A DNA stretch of 34,467 bases from Aliivibrio finisterrensis (GTDB taxonomy: Bacteria; Pseudomonadota; Gammaproteobacteria; Enterobacterales; Vibrionaceae). Both the position numbers and the translations under genes were made by a program. Positions 7,265 through 16,385 of this stretch are shown piece by piece (within the stretch, counting starts at the first letter, position 1; every line of letters begins with the position of its first letter). The notes below the pieces were generated by a model. The model was not told where the DNA came from and did not search any database. It saw nothing but the letters and a program-made list of their open reading frames with translations. Location of the stretch: contig NZ_WBVP01000026.1 of NCBI RefSeq assembly GCF_008933155.1, positions 1-34,467 of the forward strand, in the 5' to 3' direction.

Positions 7265-9118
7265 TTATTCTTCAACATTGGTCACGTTTGTACTTAAATG
7301 GTTCATAAATGGCTCTGCTTTCATAAATCCTGTTAATCGAGCATTCGATAAATAATCGCCATTTGAATTCCAAAAATCGATGGTTGGTAACCCAAGAACT
7401 TTGAGTTGTTGTAATAGGGCAATATCTTCTGGGCTGTTTTTGGTTACATCGGCTTGCAACAAGATAAATTGACCTAAGAGCGGCTCTACCTTTTCATTAT
7501 GGAAGGTGTATTTTTCAAATTCTTTACACGCGACACACCAGTCAGCATAAAAGTCGAGCATGACTGGTTTTCCTTGGGCTTTTGCTGCCTCAAGTTCTCG
7601 ATTCAAATCTTCTAAATTAGCGATTTTTTTAAACGTGACAGTTTGAGTAGTGGTGTTTACTTCAGTATGTGTTTTATCTGAAATAGCATCAATTACAGGG
7701 ATTGCTGAGCCAACAATACCTAAGATCGCGATGATCCCAGCGACACTCGTTTTCCAAGATTGGGGCATGGTTGCTTTAACATGATAAAGCCAACCAAATG
7801 CTGCAACACCTAACGCAGACCAAACAAATGGAGTTACGTTATGTGGAAGGATTCGCTCTAATAAGAACACAGGAACGGCAAGTAAAATAAAACCAAACAG
7901 TGTTTTTACATGCGTCATCCATACACCGGCTTTTGGTAGCAGTTTATTACCAAATACAGCGGCTAGAATTAGTGGGATCCCCATACCAATAGCCAAAGCG
8001 TACAGAGCGACAGCACCCGTTAGTAAATCACCACTTTTGGCAACATAAAGTAATGCACCCGAAAGAGGAGCGGTCGTACATGGCGAACACACTAAACCTG
8101 AAATTGCACCCATGGCAAATACGCCACCTAAGTTCCCGCCTTTTTGCTGGTTACTGATGTCATTTAATTTTGTTTGTAAGCTGCTTGGCAGTTGAATGGT
8201 GTAAGCACCAAACATTGATAGGGCAAGCAGAACAAACATTACGCTTAAGCCAATGAGGACATAAGGGTGTTGTAGTGCCGCCTGGAATTGAAGACCTGCC
8301 GAAGCAACCACTAACCCAAGTAAAGTATAGGTTAACGCCATGCCTTGAACGTAAACAAAAGAGAGCTTGAAGGCTTTGCTATGAGATAGTTTACCGCCAC
8401 CTAAAACAATTCCCGTTAAGATAGGGTACATAGGCAATACACAAGGCGTAAACGCAAGACCAATGCCAAGTGCTAAGAATAAAAATGGAGTCCACCAAGC
8501 ATCACCTAAGTTGTCAGCCAGCTCTTGCTGTTGAGTCTGAGATACTTCTTTTTGCTCTGAATTTGGTGATGTTTTCTTTTCTACGCCAACTGGCGCGTCA
8601 TCATTTTTGGCTACAACATGCGTATTTGCCGTTTCATCTTGATATGAACTTAGCCCTGTTAATGCAGATAATGGAATTTTGCGGATCTCTGGTGGATAAC
8701 AGAATCCGGCTTTCGCACAACCTTGGTATCGAACAGTTAACTCGGCATTATCACTAACCGAAATAAGAGGAACTGTGATCGTAAGTGGTTCAGTGTAGAT
8801 GTTTACATCACCAAAAAATTCATCGTTATAAGGCGTGCCTTCTTCCATCACTAAATCAGCAATCTTTGCGCCATTAGCCGTTACCGAAATACGTTGTTGG
8901 TATAGGTAATAATCAGGCATCACTTGCCAATCTAAATAAACTCTATCTCCTTGCTGCATGAAATTAAACGGGAAGGCTTCATTTACGGTCACAAAAGAAG
9001 AGGTTTGCTTACCCTGTAATTTAGTCAGATCAAAAGACGCGACAGCTTGAGGGGCAAAGGAGGTAAATAGAATAAAAAATGATAAAAGGGCAGCTCGAAA
9101 ACGGAGTAAGTTCGTCAT
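7265..9118 (-). CDS. dsbD: Thiol:disulfide interchange protein DsbD
   Basis: A 617-residue inner-membrane protein that carries reducing power from cytoplasmic thioredoxin to periplasmic DsbC, DsbE/CcmG and similar proteins. Three parts are visible: a signal peptide (residues 1-28), the periplasmic alpha domain with Cys134 and Cys140 (GCAKAGFC), a membrane domain of about eight helices (208-475) with the redox Cys226 (FTPCVLP) and Cys347 (CSPCTTAP), and a thioredoxin-like gamma domain with DWCVACKEF (Cys528, Cys531). All six redox cysteines known from E. coli DsbD are in place. A Lys, Glu and Gln-rich linker (about 160-200) joins the alpha domain to the membrane. In E. coli dsbD follows dcuA and cutA; here uspA lies between dsbD and dcuA. 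Confidence 0.95.
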   Translation of the reverse strand: MTNLLRFRAALLSFFILFTSFAPQAVASFDLTKLQGKQTSSFVTVNEAFPFNFMQQGDRVYLDWQVMPDYYLYQQRISVTANGAKIADLVMEEGTPYNDEFFGDVNIYTEPLTITVPLISVSDNAELTVRYQGCAKAGFCYPPEIRKIPLSALTGLSSYQDETANTHVVAKNDDAPVGVEKKTSPNSEQKEVSQTQQQELADNLGDAWWTPFLFLALGIGLAFTPCVLPMYPILTGIVLGGGKLSHSKAFKLSFVYVQGMALTYTLLGLVVASAGLQFQAALQHPYVLIGLSVMFVLLALSMFGAYTIQLPSSLQTKLNDISNQQKGGNLGGVFAMGAISGLVCSPCTTAPLSGALLYVAKSGDLLTGAVALYALAIGMGIPLILAAVFGNKLLPKAGVWMTHVKTLFGFILLAVPVFLLERILPHNVTPFVWSALGVAAFGWLYHVKATMPQSWKTSVAGIIAILGIVGSAIPVIDAISDKTHTEVNTTTQTVTFKKIANLEDLNRELEAAKAQGKPVMLDFYADWCVACKEFEKYTFHNEKVEPLLGQFILLQADVTKNSPEDIALLQQLKVLGLPTIDFWNSNGDYLSNARLTGFMKAEPFMNHLSTNVTNVEE

Positions 9119-9346
9119 GTGAAAGTCTTTATTAAAATAGATACGGTTATGACTATCGAAATGGTCAAGAGTTCGACAAGTATAGTATCAATTGCATTAA
9201 TGATCTGCTCCTTTCTCTTTGGAGAAGTGCGTAATTATTTTTTATTTGTCACGGTTTCGAGATCCCTACGACACTCTTTTTATTGAACAGAAACTATGCT
9301 TGTCCTGAGATTAAATTACTAGGATGAATAACCAGAGGGCATGGTG

Positions 9347-9772
9347 ATGAAATACAAACATATTCTTGTGGCGCTGGATCTTTCAGAAGAGAGTCATGTG
9401 TTGATTGATAGAGCCGTTTCTATGGCGGAGCTATTAGGTTCCAAAGTGTCTTTTATTCATATTGATGGTACTCATGGTGAGATTTATCCTGAGCTCATTG
9501 ATATAGAAGCAGAGCCTGAGCGTAAACCATTAAATGAACCTTCAAATAAGTGGCTTAATGATTTTCAGCAGTATACTCAGTTTCCAATTGAGAGCTTTTG
9601 GGTGGGAACGGGAGATCTTAGCCATAAAGTTGATAAAGTAGTAAAAGCGAATGAAATCGATTTATTGATTTGCGGACATCATCATGATTTCTTAAGTAAA
9701 ATCATTTCTTATTCTCGACCGCTAATTCACCACTCTCCTATTGATATATTGGTCGTGCCGATTACGTCATAA
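9347..9772 (+). CDS. uspA: Universal stress protein, UspA type
   Basis: A 141-residue cytosolic stress protein. The start at 9347 (MKYKHILVALDLS) is chosen because AGAGGG (9334-9339) is seven bases upstream and UspA proteins begin with this strand; an ATG at 9341 would add two residues but lies directly against the ribosome site. MAELLGSKVSFIHID, VGTGDLSHKVDKVV, DLLICGHHHDF and DILVVPI align with the E. coli UspA pattern. The G-2X-G-9X-G(S/T) ATP motif of the nucleotide-binding Usp class is absent, so it belongs to the non-ATP-binding UspA class. It stands opposite in direction to its neighbours dsbD and dcuA, with its own promoter region and terminator. Its molecular role is not established even in well-studied homologues. 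Confidence 0.9.
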   Translation: MKYKHILVALDLSEESHVLIDRAVSMAELLGSKVSFIHIDGTHGEIYPELIDIEAEPERKPLNEPSNKWLNDFQQYTQFPIESFWVGTGDLSHKVDKVVKANEIDLLICGHHHDFLSKIISYSRPLIHHSPIDILVVPITS

Positions 9773-9781
9773 GCTAGAAAT

Positions 9782-9816
9782 AAAAAAATGGCAGCTAAAT
9801 TAGCTGCCATTTTGAG
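9782..9816. terminator. Bidirectional terminator between uspA and dcuA
   Basis: A near-perfect palindrome: AAATGGCAGCTA (9787-9798 region) pairs with TAGCTGCCATTT around a three-base loop, preceded by seven A and followed by a short T run. It serves the convergent uspA and dcuA genes and is stronger toward dcuA. Confidence 0.85.
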
Positions 9817-9838
9817 GGATATTATTGCAATTCACCTA

Positions 9839-11140
9839 TTAAAGAATAATACCACCGAATACAAAACCTAGTGCAACTGAAGTCGTAATCGTAGCAACAC
9901 CCGGAATGAAGAATGGGTGGTTAAATACAAGATTACCAATACGTGTTGAACCTGTGTCATCCATTTCAACCGCAGCAAGTAGCGTTGGGTAAGTTGGAAG
10001 AACGAACAGTGCACTTACCGCAGCAAATGACGCAACTGCCGTAATTGGAGCAACACCAATCGCAAGGGCAGCAGGCATTAGAGCCGTTGTTGTTGCACCT
10101 TGAGAGTAAAGAAGCATTGAAGCAAAGAATAAAACAATCGCTAGCATCCACGGGTATTGCGCAAGGATCTCAGCTGAGAACTCTTTGATTTCACCAATGT
10201 GAGAAGAGACAAACGTATCACCAAGCCATGCAACACCAAGAACACACACACAAGCACTCATACCTGATTTGAATGTCGCAGCATTAGCAATTTTAGACGC
10301 ATCAATTTTAGTGAACGTCACAATAGCAGCAGCGGCGGTTAGCATTAATGCCATGATAGCTTCGTTACGACCAATGGTCGGGTGTTCAATCAGGCCAACA
10401 CTGCCACTGATCATCGTTGCATAAGCAACAACCGCAACGATAGCAACACAGAAGATATAAACAGATGCTTTTGCTGTTGGTAAAATTTCACGCTTACCTT
10501 CGCCATTCATCTTAATTAGGCCTTTTGCAAGACGTTCTTGATAAACGACATCATCTTTCAGCTCACAGCCTAGGAAGTTAGCAACGAATGCACCAACCAT
10601 ACACGCTAGGAACGTTGATGGAATACATACTGCTAATAGCGTTAGATAATCCACACCTAGAGGCTCAAGGATACCAGAGAAGAAAACAACCGCCGCTGAG
10701 ATTGGAGACGCAGTGATTGCAATTTGAGAAGCAACAACAGCGATAGAAAGTGGGCGAGAAGGACGAACACCCTGTTCTTTCGCGACTTCTGCAATAACAG
10801 GAAGTGTAGAGAATGCAGTGTGACCAGTACCTGCTAGCATCGTCATGAAATAAGTCACGATAGGGGCGTAGAAAGTAATGCGTTTTGGATTTTTACGTAA
10901 GAATTTTTCTGCTAGGTCAACCAACCAATCCATACCACCAGCCACTTGCATAGCAGCAATCGCAGTAATTACCGACATGATGATTAAAATAACGTCGATA
11001 GGAATAGAACCTGCGTCTAGTCCTAAGATCATGGTAAGAACAAGTACGCCCGCACCACCCGCAAAACCGATACCGATACCGCCAATACGTGCCCCTAAAT
11101 AGATGAACAGTAGTACGACGAGAAGCTGTACAGCAATCAT
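9839..11140 (-). CDS. dcuA: Anaerobic C4-dicarboxylate transporter DcuA
   Basis: A 433-residue inner-membrane carrier, the same length as E. coli DcuA, with 10 or more hydrophobic segments. Members exchange aspartate, fumarate, malate and succinate during anaerobic growth. Family-typical segments are IGGIGIGFAGGAGVLVL near the N-terminus, LAGTGHTAFSTLPVIAEVA (about residues 103-121), ITASPISAAVVF (about 142-153) and GATTTALMPAALAIG toward the end. It lies 167 bases downstream of aspA in the same direction, as in E. coli, with a terminator in the gap, so it may be read partly by read-through from aspA and partly from its own promoter. Its job here is to bring in aspartate for AspA and exchange fumarate or succinate for the fumarate reductase. 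Confidence 0.95.
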   Translation of the reverse strand: MIAVQLLVVLLFIYLGARIGGIGIGFAGGAGVLVLTMILGLDAGSIPIDVILIIMSVITAIAAMQVAGGMDWLVDLAEKFLRKNPKRITFYAPIVTYFMTMLAGTGHTAFSTLPVIAEVAKEQGVRPSRPLSIAVVASQIAITASPISAAVVFFSGILEPLGVDYLTLLAVCIPSTFLACMVGAFVANFLGCELKDDVVYQERLAKGLIKMNGEGKREILPTAKASVYIFCVAIVAVVAYATMISGSVGLIEHPTIGRNEAIMALMLTAAAAIVTFTKIDASKIANAATFKSGMSACVCVLGVAWLGDTFVSSHIGEIKEFSAEILAQYPWMLAIVLFFASMLLYSQGATTTALMPAALAIGVAPITAVASFAAVSALFVLPTYPTLLAAVEMDDTGSTRIGNLVFNHPFFIPGVATITTSVALGFVFGGIIL

Positions 11141-11261
11141 AGATAACTCCAGTGTTTAAATTTAAAATAATTATTCAGATTTTTATTGCACAGCTATATA
11201 CAGCAAACCAATAAAAGTATGAATGATTACTTATCTTTTTATAAATAAAATATTGAGAAGA

Positions 11262-11293
11262 TAAAAAAAGCGAGCTTCAGTGAGCTCGCTATT
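11262..11293 (-). terminator. Terminator between aspA and dcuA
   Basis: Arms AGCGAGCT (11269-11276) and AGCTCGCT (11283-11290) are perfect with a six-base loop, and the minus strand continues into seven T. It sits 18 bases after the aspA stop and should lower dcuA transcription relative to aspA. Confidence 0.85.
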
Positions 11294-11307
11294 TGAGGTG
11301 TTACGGA

Positions 11308-12756
11308 TTAATCGTAACGTTTTGCTTTGTATTGCGGGTGCATCAGGTTCTCTACAGAGAAGATGTCATCTAATTGCTCTTCTGTTAGAAGGCCACGCTC
11401 AAGAACAACATCACGAACGTTTTTACCTGTTTCAGCACAAATCTTACCAACAATGTCACCTTCGTGGTGGCCAATGAATGGGTTTAGGTAAGTAACGATA
11501 CCGATAGAGTTAAATACGTGATCTTCACATACTTCTTTGTTTACAGTAATGCCGTCGATACATTTGTCACGTAGGTTCACACAGGCATTTTTCAAGATGT
11601 CGATAGATTCGAACAGTGCTTGGCCAATAACAGGTTCCATTACGTTTAATTGCAGTTGACCTGCTTCAGCAGCGAAAGTCACTGTAGTATCGTTACCAAT
11701 TACTTTGAAACATACTTGATTTACAACTTCTGGAATTACTGGGTTTACTTTAGCTGGCATGATTGAAGAACCCGCTTGAAGCTCAGGTAAGTTCAATTCA
11801 TTAAGGCCAGCACGAGGACCAGAAGAAAGAAGACGTAAGTCATTACAAATTTTAGACATTTTAACCGCAGTACGTTTTAGCGCACCGTGGATCATTACGT
11901 AAGCACCACAGTCAGATGTTGCTTCGATTAAGTCTTCAGCAGCAACACATGGTAGACCTGTTACTTCTGCTAGATGACGAACTGCCGCTTCTTGGTAACC
12001 AGTCGCTGCGTTTAAGCCAGTACCGATTGCTGTTGCACCTATGTTTACTTCTAAAAGAAGTTGCGCTGTGTAGTTAAGGTTTTTCACTTCTTCCTGAAGT
12101 AAAACACCCCAAGCGTGGAACTCTTGACCAACTGTCATTGGAACAGCATCTTGAAGTTGAGTACGACCCATCTTCAGAATGTTACGGAATTCTTGATCTT
12201 TAAGATCGAATGCACCTTTTAGGTATTCAATCGCTTCGATCAGTTTCATCATGCTGTTGTATACAGCAATACGGAAACCTGTAGGGTATGCACAGTTAGT
12301 TGATTGAGAACGGTTAACGTGATCATTAGGGTTAATGATATCGTATTCGCCTTTCTCTTTACCCATTAGTTCAAGAGCAACGTTAGCAATAACTTCGTTA
12401 GCATTCATGTTAACTGAAGTACCAGCACCGCCTTGGTAAACATCTGATGGGAATTGATCCATACACTTGCCAGTTTCAAGAATTAAATCACATGCTTTGA
12501 TGATGTATTCACCAACTTGTGAAGGGATAGCACCTAATTCTTTGTTAGCTAAAGCGGCTGCTTTTTTAGTGTAGATCATGCCACGAACAAACTCAGGAAC
12601 ATCAGAAATAGTTACATTTGAAATGTTGAAGTTTTCCATAGCGCGAAGAGTGTGAATACCGTAGTAAGCCTCTGAAGGAACGTGACGTTCACCTAGCAAA
12701 TCTTCTTCAATACGAGTTGCAGTATTCGTTTTTTCTAAATCAAGCATCTGAGTCAT
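11308..12756 (-). CDS. aspA: Aspartate ammonia-lyase (aspartase)
   Basis: A 482-residue cytosolic enzyme that splits L-aspartate into fumarate and ammonia. The fumarase/aspartase superfamily signature [11 protein letters not shown] is at residues 329-339, with the catalytic serine at about 331. [19 protein letters not shown] near the N-terminus, [15 protein letters not shown] (113-127) and the substrate-binding [16 protein letters not shown] (197-212) match aspartases and not fumarases. E. coli AspA is only four residues shorter; a start at the internal Met4 is possible. It is the first gene of the aspA-dcuA pair and supplies fumarate for the fumarate reductase encoded about 15 kb away. A CRP-like site upstream points to carbon-catabolite control. 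Confidence 0.96.
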   Translation of the reverse strand: MTQMLDLEKTNTATRIEEDLLGERHVPSEAYYGIHTLRAMENFNISNVTISDVPEFVRGMIYTKKAAALANKELGAIPSQVGEYIIKACDLILETGKCMDQFPSDVYQGGAGTSVNMNANEVIANVALELMGKEKGEYDIINPNDHVNRSQSTNCAYPTGFRIAVYNSMMKLIEAIEYLKGAFDLKDQEFRNILKMGRTQLQDAVPMTVGQEFHAWGVLLQEEVKNLNYTAQLLLEVNIGATAIGTGLNAATGYQEAAVRHLAEVTGLPCVAAEDLIEATSDCGAYVMIHGALKRTAVKMSKICNDLRLLSSGPRAGLNELNLPELQAGSSIMPAKVNPVIPEVVNQVCFKVIGNDTTVTFAAEAGQLQLNVMEPVIGQALFESIDILKNACVNLRDKCIDGITVNKEVCEDHVFNSIGIVTYLNPFIGHHEGDIVGKICAETGKNVRDVVLERGLLTEEQLDDIFSVENLMHPQYKAKRYD

Positions 12757-13186
12757 AGTAAGCCTTTAAGGTTCTATATTTTAATTATTGGATTCTGTCC
12801 AAGTGATCATATCTGCGAGTAGAGTCCGTTCGTCAGAGGGTGATCAATATCGTACCTGATGCCTTGTTTTAACGTCATCATACACCTCTTTAGTGGTAAA
12901 AGTGTTAAGCTGATCACTTTTTAAGTCTAGTTTTTGCAAAATATTTCAAATTGAGATTGCGCTCTCACTAGTTGTTAATATATTTACTTTATAGGTTATA
13001 TAACTGCTAATCGAGTTAATGAATTTGATGGCTGTTTACACTCTTTTACAGAAGATTTTCTTGAAAAATGAGGGGATGTGCCGCATCTATCATAATAGAG
13101 AGAGAAAAAGTGGTTCGCAGAGAATGCCTGCTACACTAAATGAAGCGAAAAGTGAAAGTTCGTATCAAATCTAATCGAGGTATATT
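12757..13186. other. 430-base intergenic region between aspA and fxsA
   Basis: A divergent control region, AT-rich and without a convincing gene. It contains the aspA promoter described separately. The part nearer fxsA has no clear promoter hexamers that I can defend. A 23-codon frame on the minus strand (12807-12878) is judged a by-product of the promoter sequence. groES/groEL, which follow fxsA in E. coli, are not nearby. Confidence 0.6.
12877..12921 (-). promoter_or_regulatory. aspA promoter with CRP-like site near -41
   Basis: TGTTA-N6-TCACT (12903-12918) matches the CRP pattern TGTGA-N6-TCACA with one mismatch in each half, and it lies inside a perfect seven-base inverted repeat, AAAAGTG (12898-12904) and CACTTTT (12915-12921). 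On the minus strand a -10-like TATGAT is at 12882-12877, placing the centre of the CRP-like site about 41 bases before the predicted start near 12870. This is class II activator geometry, and aspA is CRP-dependent in E. coli. Binding here is inferred. Confidence 0.55.
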
Positions 13187-13720
13187 GTGTTTCCTATTTT
13201 ATTATTATTGTTTATTTTTGTTCCCATTATTGAAATTGCGCTGTTTGTGCAAGTCGGGGGCATGTTAGGGATGTGGCCAACACTTGGGTTAGTATTGATC
13301 ACCGCTTTTGTTGGTGCGTCATTAGTCCGTAGCCAAGGCATTCAGACTCTAATGTCAGTGCAATCAAAATTACAACAAGGTGAATTACCTGCACAGCAAA
13401 TAGTAGAAGGTGTCATGCTTGCCGTTGCTGGTGTGTTATTGCTTGTCCCTGGTTTTATGACTGATGCATTAGGTATGCTGGTATTGCTTCCAGCACCGAG
13501 AGCGTATTTAGCTAAACAGTTAATGAGCCGTGTAAAAGTAAATGGCATGGGAGCGTCACAGGGTGGTTTTCATGCAGGGTTTGGTGGTGGCTTTGATCAA
13601 AACGGTCCGTTTAATCAAGGTAACCCATTTGATCGCACAAATCAGAACGATCAGCAAGGCGATGTATTTGAAGGCGAGTTTCAGCGTAAAGAAGACGATC
13701 CGAATAAAACCCTAAAATAA
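13187..13720 (+). CDS. fxsA: FxsA-family inner-membrane protein
   Basis: A 177-residue membrane protein beginning at a GTG with CGAGG (13176-13180) six bases upstream. FPILLLLFIFVPIIEIALF is a first membrane segment with the family motif P-I-E, then WPTLGLVLITAFVGASLVR, and VMLAVAGVLLLVPGFMTDALG, whose LVPGFMTDALG is diagnostic of FxsA. The final 55 residues form a Gly, Asn, Gln and Asp-rich soluble tail. In E. coli, overproduced FxsA helps cells with phage T7 avoid F-plasmid exclusion by binding PifA; the normal role is unknown. It stands divergent to aspA as in E. coli. Confidence 0.9.
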   Translation: MFPILLLLFIFVPIIEIALFVQVGGMLGMWPTLGLVLITAFVGASLVRSQGIQTLMSVQSKLQQGELPAQQIVEGVMLAVAGVLLLVPGFMTDALGMLVLLPAPRAYLAKQLMSRVKVNGMGASQGGFHAGFGGGFDQNGPFNQGNPFDRTNQNDQQGDVFEGEFQRKEDDPNKTLK

Positions 13721-13743
13721 TCACCCGATATATAAATTGAATT

Positions 13744-13792
13744 AAAAAAGCCGCGATCTCTTTCTATATAAATTGAGAACGCGGCTTTTTTA
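13744..13792. terminator. Bidirectional terminator between fxsA and envC
   Basis: GCCGCG (13750-13755) pairs with CGCGGC (13780-13785), with a second TCTC/GAGA helix inside after a one-base mismatch. Six A precede and seven T follow, so it can serve both convergent genes. Confidence 0.88.
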
Positions 13793-13820
13793 CTATCTGA
13801 ATTTACTGATTAATTAAGCC

Positions 13821-14966
13821 CTAACGTTTTAACCAAGAACGAGGATTTTGTGCTTTGCTGTTACGGCGAATTTCAAAGTACAGGGAAGCTCTATCTTGTC
13901 CACCACTGTCACCAACGACGGCAATGGTTTCACCTGCGCGTACTTTATCGCCTTCCTTCTTCATTAAGCTTTGATTATAGCCATATAAGGTCATATCACC
14001 TTTACCGTGATCAATCAGAACCATTAAGCCATAGCCTCGTAACCAATCAGCAAAAACGACCTTACCAGAATCAACGGCTTTTACTGGTGTACCGTATTCA
14101 CTGGCTAGTACCATGCCTTTCCAAGTGAGCAGCCCTGTTTGTTTTGTTCCAAAACTATGAAGTGTTTTGGCATTGCTAATAGGCCAAGGTAAACGCCCTT
14201 TTTGACGAGCAATACCATCCATAGGGACATTGTTACTTGCTTTCGCTTTTGCGATGGCAACTTTTAAGCGTTTTTCATTTTGCTGCAGTTCATTTAAATA
14301 ACCATTTTCATTTGAAATGCGTTTTTTGATACTGGAAACGGTTTTCTTACGTTTATTTTGTGATGTTTGCAGTGTGGTTTTTTCTTGCTTGTATTGAGCT
14401 AATAACTCACTTTGTCGTTGTTGCTGTTTAAGAAGAGAAACTTCTTTCTCTTTCAATTGCATCGTTGTGAATTCTAACTGAGAAATCGCACCCACTCGGG
14501 CTTCAGAAATACGTTGGGCGTATTGTGTCATGCGATCGATTTTAGTGACGTCATCGCCACTGAGCACATTAGAAAGTTGATTATTACGACTTATTAAGTA
14601 GTAATTGACGAGTAAGTCTTTTAATACTTCAGTTTGTCCAATTTGTTGTTGAGTAAGCTCTGATTGTTGCTGTTTTAATTCGGTTATCGAGCGTTTTACC
14701 GCTGCGAGTTCTCGCTCTGCATTGCGCGCTTTTTTGGAGGCGTTAGCAATGGATAGTTCGTGCTTTTTAAGGCTAGATTGAAGACTTGATAGCTCTTTCT
14801 TCTGTTTACTTAATACTGAGCTCTGACGAGATATTTCTTGTTTCATTCCTTTTAATTCAGCGTCATTCGCATGAGCGATAAGAGGAAGTGCAAATGTCAG
14901 GCACACGATCGCGGTCGTAACAAATTTACGACTAGGAATAGGCTTATTAAAAAAGGATATGTTCAT
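13821..14966 (-). CDS. envC: Murein hydrolase activator EnvC
   Basis: A 381-residue periplasmic divisome protein that activates the amidases AmiA and AmiB at the septum. The signal peptide spans about residues 1-33 (ending LIAHA). A long coiled coil covers about 36-240, rich in Gln, Lys, Glu and Leu heptads. The LytM (M23-like) domain occupies about 265-380. The zinc ligands of active M23 enzymes are missing: the first-His site reads TWKGMVLASEYG, the H-x-H site reads LYFEIRR, and YGYNQSL replaces the usual YAHL. This is the known non-catalytic EnvC pattern, not evidence of decay. In E. coli envC lies in a gpmM-envC-yibQ block; here it is alone, convergent with fxsA and divergent from yibN. 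Confidence 0.93.
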   Translation of the reverse strand: MNISFFNKPIPSRKFVTTAIVCLTFALPLIAHANDAELKGMKQEISRQSSVLSKQKKELSSLQSSLKKHELSIANASKKARNAERELAAVKRSITELKQQQSELTQQQIGQTEVLKDLLVNYYLISRNNQLSNVLSGDDVTKIDRMTQYAQRISEARVGAISQLEFTTMQLKEKEVSLLKQQQRQSELLAQYKQEKTTLQTSQNKRKKTVSSIKKRISNENGYLNELQQNEKRLKVAIAKAKASNNVPMDGIARQKGRLPWPISNAKTLHSFGTKQTGLLTWKGMVLASEYGTPVKAVDSGKVVFADWLRGYGLMVLIDHGKGDMTLYGYNQSLMKKEGDKVRAGETIAVVGDSGGQDRASLYFEIRRNSKAQNPRSWLKR

Positions 14967-15188
14967 CGCTGCATTATTTCAGATAGAGTGAGTTCTGACT
15001 AGATAGAGTTTTTATTTGGTCTCAATTGTAAAACCAATATCACAGCATTTTTGTTGTTCTTATCAGTTTTTTTATCCTCGCTAGTCTCTGAACAAACCCT
15101 AGGGTATACTTTCGACTTCATTTTAGAGCCCATGGTAACTGACATTGTCTAATGGCATGTGGTTATCCAAAAATCAGAGATAAAGAAT

Positions 15189-15626
15189 ATGGAAACGTCA
15201 ATCATCGATTTTGTAACCAATAACATGATTTTAGCTGTTGTGTGGATTGGTATTGTTGTTGCGTTGATTCAAAACGTAGTAAAACAGAAAACCGCTGGCT
15301 ACCAAGAAGTGGATCCTTCAGAAGCAACAACACTGATGAACCGCGAAGATGCGATTGTGCTAGATATTCGCTCTAAAGATGAGTTTAAATCAGGCCATAT
15401 TACGGGTGCTCGTCACATTTTACCAAGTGATATTAAAGCCGGTAACCTAGCTGGTCTTGAAAACTCAAAAACAACCCCAATTATTGTGGTATGTAAAACA
15501 GGCCAAACCGCTCAGGCATCAGCAAATGATCTGCATAAAGAAGGTTTTGAGCAAGTTAAATTGCTTAAGAATGGCCTAATCTCTTGGAATGAAGCTAACC
15601 TACCGTTAGTAAAAGGCAAAAAGTAA
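15189..15626 (+). CDS. yibN: YibN-like membrane-anchored rhodanese-domain protein
   Basis: A 145-residue protein with an N-terminal membrane helix (about residues 9-30, NMILAVVWIGIVVALIQ) and a cytoplasmic rhodanese domain (about 40-143). The presumed catalytic loop is VVCKTGQTAQ with a cysteine in the active-site position, unlike E. coli YibN, whose loop I recall as having a different cysteine arrangement. IVLDIRSKDEFKSGHITGARH is the typical CH2-type rhodanese start (split across the domain). I choose the ATG at 15189 over one 30 bases upstream, because AGAGATAAAG precedes it and the membrane helix then starts near the N-terminus as in YibN. It precedes secB as in E. coli, except that the grxC gene found between them there is missing. 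Confidence 0.88.
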   Translation: METSIIDFVTNNMILAVVWIGIVVALIQNVVKQKTAGYQEVDPSEATTLMNREDAIVLDIRSKDEFKSGHITGARHILPSDIKAGNLAGLENSKTTPIIVVCKTGQTAQASANDLHKEGFEQVKLLKNGLISWNEANLPLVKGKK

Positions 15627-15660
15627 TTGCCCATTTCATAAGCAACTGATTCATTTTGAT

Positions 15661-15726
15661 GTGATATCTGGCCCATTTTTTAGATATCACGAATGCAGAG
15701 TAATATCACAGCGTTATTCTGCATTC
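15661..15726. repeat. Two adjacent inverted repeats upstream of secB
   Basis: First repeat: GTGATATCT (15661-15669) and AGATATCAC (15682-15690), a perfect nine-base stem with a 12-base loop. Second repeat: GAATGCAGAGTAA (15691-15703) and TTATTCTGCATTC (15714-15726), 13 bases with one G-U pair and a 10-base loop that contains ATATCACAG-like sequence shared with the first. They are directly adjacent, and the second ends 15 bases before the secB ribosome site. There is no T run, so this is not a standard terminator. Confidence 0.85.
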
Positions 15727-15755
15727 ATACATACATATATAGAAAGGACTTTCCC

Positions 15756-16226
15756 ATGGCTGAAGCAGCACAACAAGAGCAACAAAACTTTGCAATTCAA
15801 CGTATCTTCCTAAAAGACGTATCTTTTGAGGCACCTAACTCTCCAACTATGTTCCAAAAAGAGTGGAATCCAGATGTTAAACTGGACCTTGATACTCAAA
15901 GCCGTGAACTAGGCGAAGGTGTTTACGAAGTCGTTCTACGTTTAACTGTTACGGTTAAGAACGAAGAAGAAACTGCATTCCTTTGTGAAGTTCAACAAGG
16001 TGGTATCTTTACTGCTGGCCAAATGGAAGAAGCTCAACTAGCACATTGCCTAGGTGCATTCTGCCCGAACATTCTGTTCCCATATGCTCGTGAAACGATC
16101 TCTAGCCTAGTGGTTAAAGGTACGTTCCCACAATTGAACCTTGCACCAGTTAACTTTGACGCATTGTTCATGAATTACCTACAAAACCAAGCTCAAGAAA
16201 ACGCAGCAGCGCCTTCTGAAGCTTAA
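15756..16226 (+). CDS. secB: Protein-export chaperone SecB
   Basis: A 156-residue cytosolic tetrameric chaperone that keeps secretory proteins unfolded and hands them to SecA. I choose the ATG at 15756 ([12 protein letters not shown]), because AGAAAGGA (15741-15748) precedes it at normal distance and the length then matches E. coli SecB (155); an upstream start would add 21 residues running through the hairpin region. [38 protein letters not shown] and [13 protein letters not shown] are conserved SecB blocks. The order yibN-secB-gpsA-cysE is the enterobacterial one. It is flanked on both sides by strong inverted repeats. Confidence 0.96.
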   Translation: MAEAAQQEQQNFAIQRIFLKDVSFEAPNSPTMFQKEWNPDVKLDLDTQSRELGEGVYEVVLRLTVTVKNEEETAFLCEVQQGGIFTAGQMEEAQLAHCLGAFCPNILFPYARETISSLVVKGTFPQLNLAPVNFDALFMNYLQNQAQENAAAPSEA

Positions 16227-16266
16227 TAATGAATAGCCTTGCGCTATTGATTAATTTGTAGAGAAT

Positions 16267-16337
16267 AAATGCACTTTTTTATCTAAGATAGTTTCTATAC
16301 TGAATATAGAAATTAAATTTTGATAAAAAGTGCATTT
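16267..16337. repeat. Nested inverted repeat between secB and gpsA
   Basis: Outer arms AATGCACTTTTTTATC (16268-16283) and GATAAAAAGTGCATT (16322-16336) pair with one bulged base. Inside is a perfect eight-base hairpin, TTTCTATA (16292-16299) and TATAGAAA (16305-16312), with a five-base loop. The whole forms a 70-base two-tier hairpin. The right outer arm is followed by TTGCTTTTATT, so it may act as an imperfect secB terminator or as an mRNA-end stabiliser. No terminal duplication or gene suggests a mobile element. Confidence 0.8.
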
Positions 16338-16385
16338 TGCTTTTATTACTCTAGTATCCTTTGATACTTGTTTTGGATGGTCACA

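Noticed and set aside
12807-12881. A 23-codon open frame on the minus strand upstream of aspA, preceded by AGAGGTG.
   Set aside because: Its start codons fall on the predicted -10 hexamer of the aspA promoter, so the transcript would begin inside the frame. No similarity to any known leader peptide.
13821-14966. The idea that the LytM domain of EnvC is a decayed peptidase.
   Set aside because: Loss of the zinc ligands is normal for EnvC, which activates amidases and does not cut peptidoglycan itself.
16267-16337. A transposable element or MITE between secB and gpsA.
   Set aside because: No flanking target duplication was visible and copy number could not be checked, so it is listed only as an inverted repeat.
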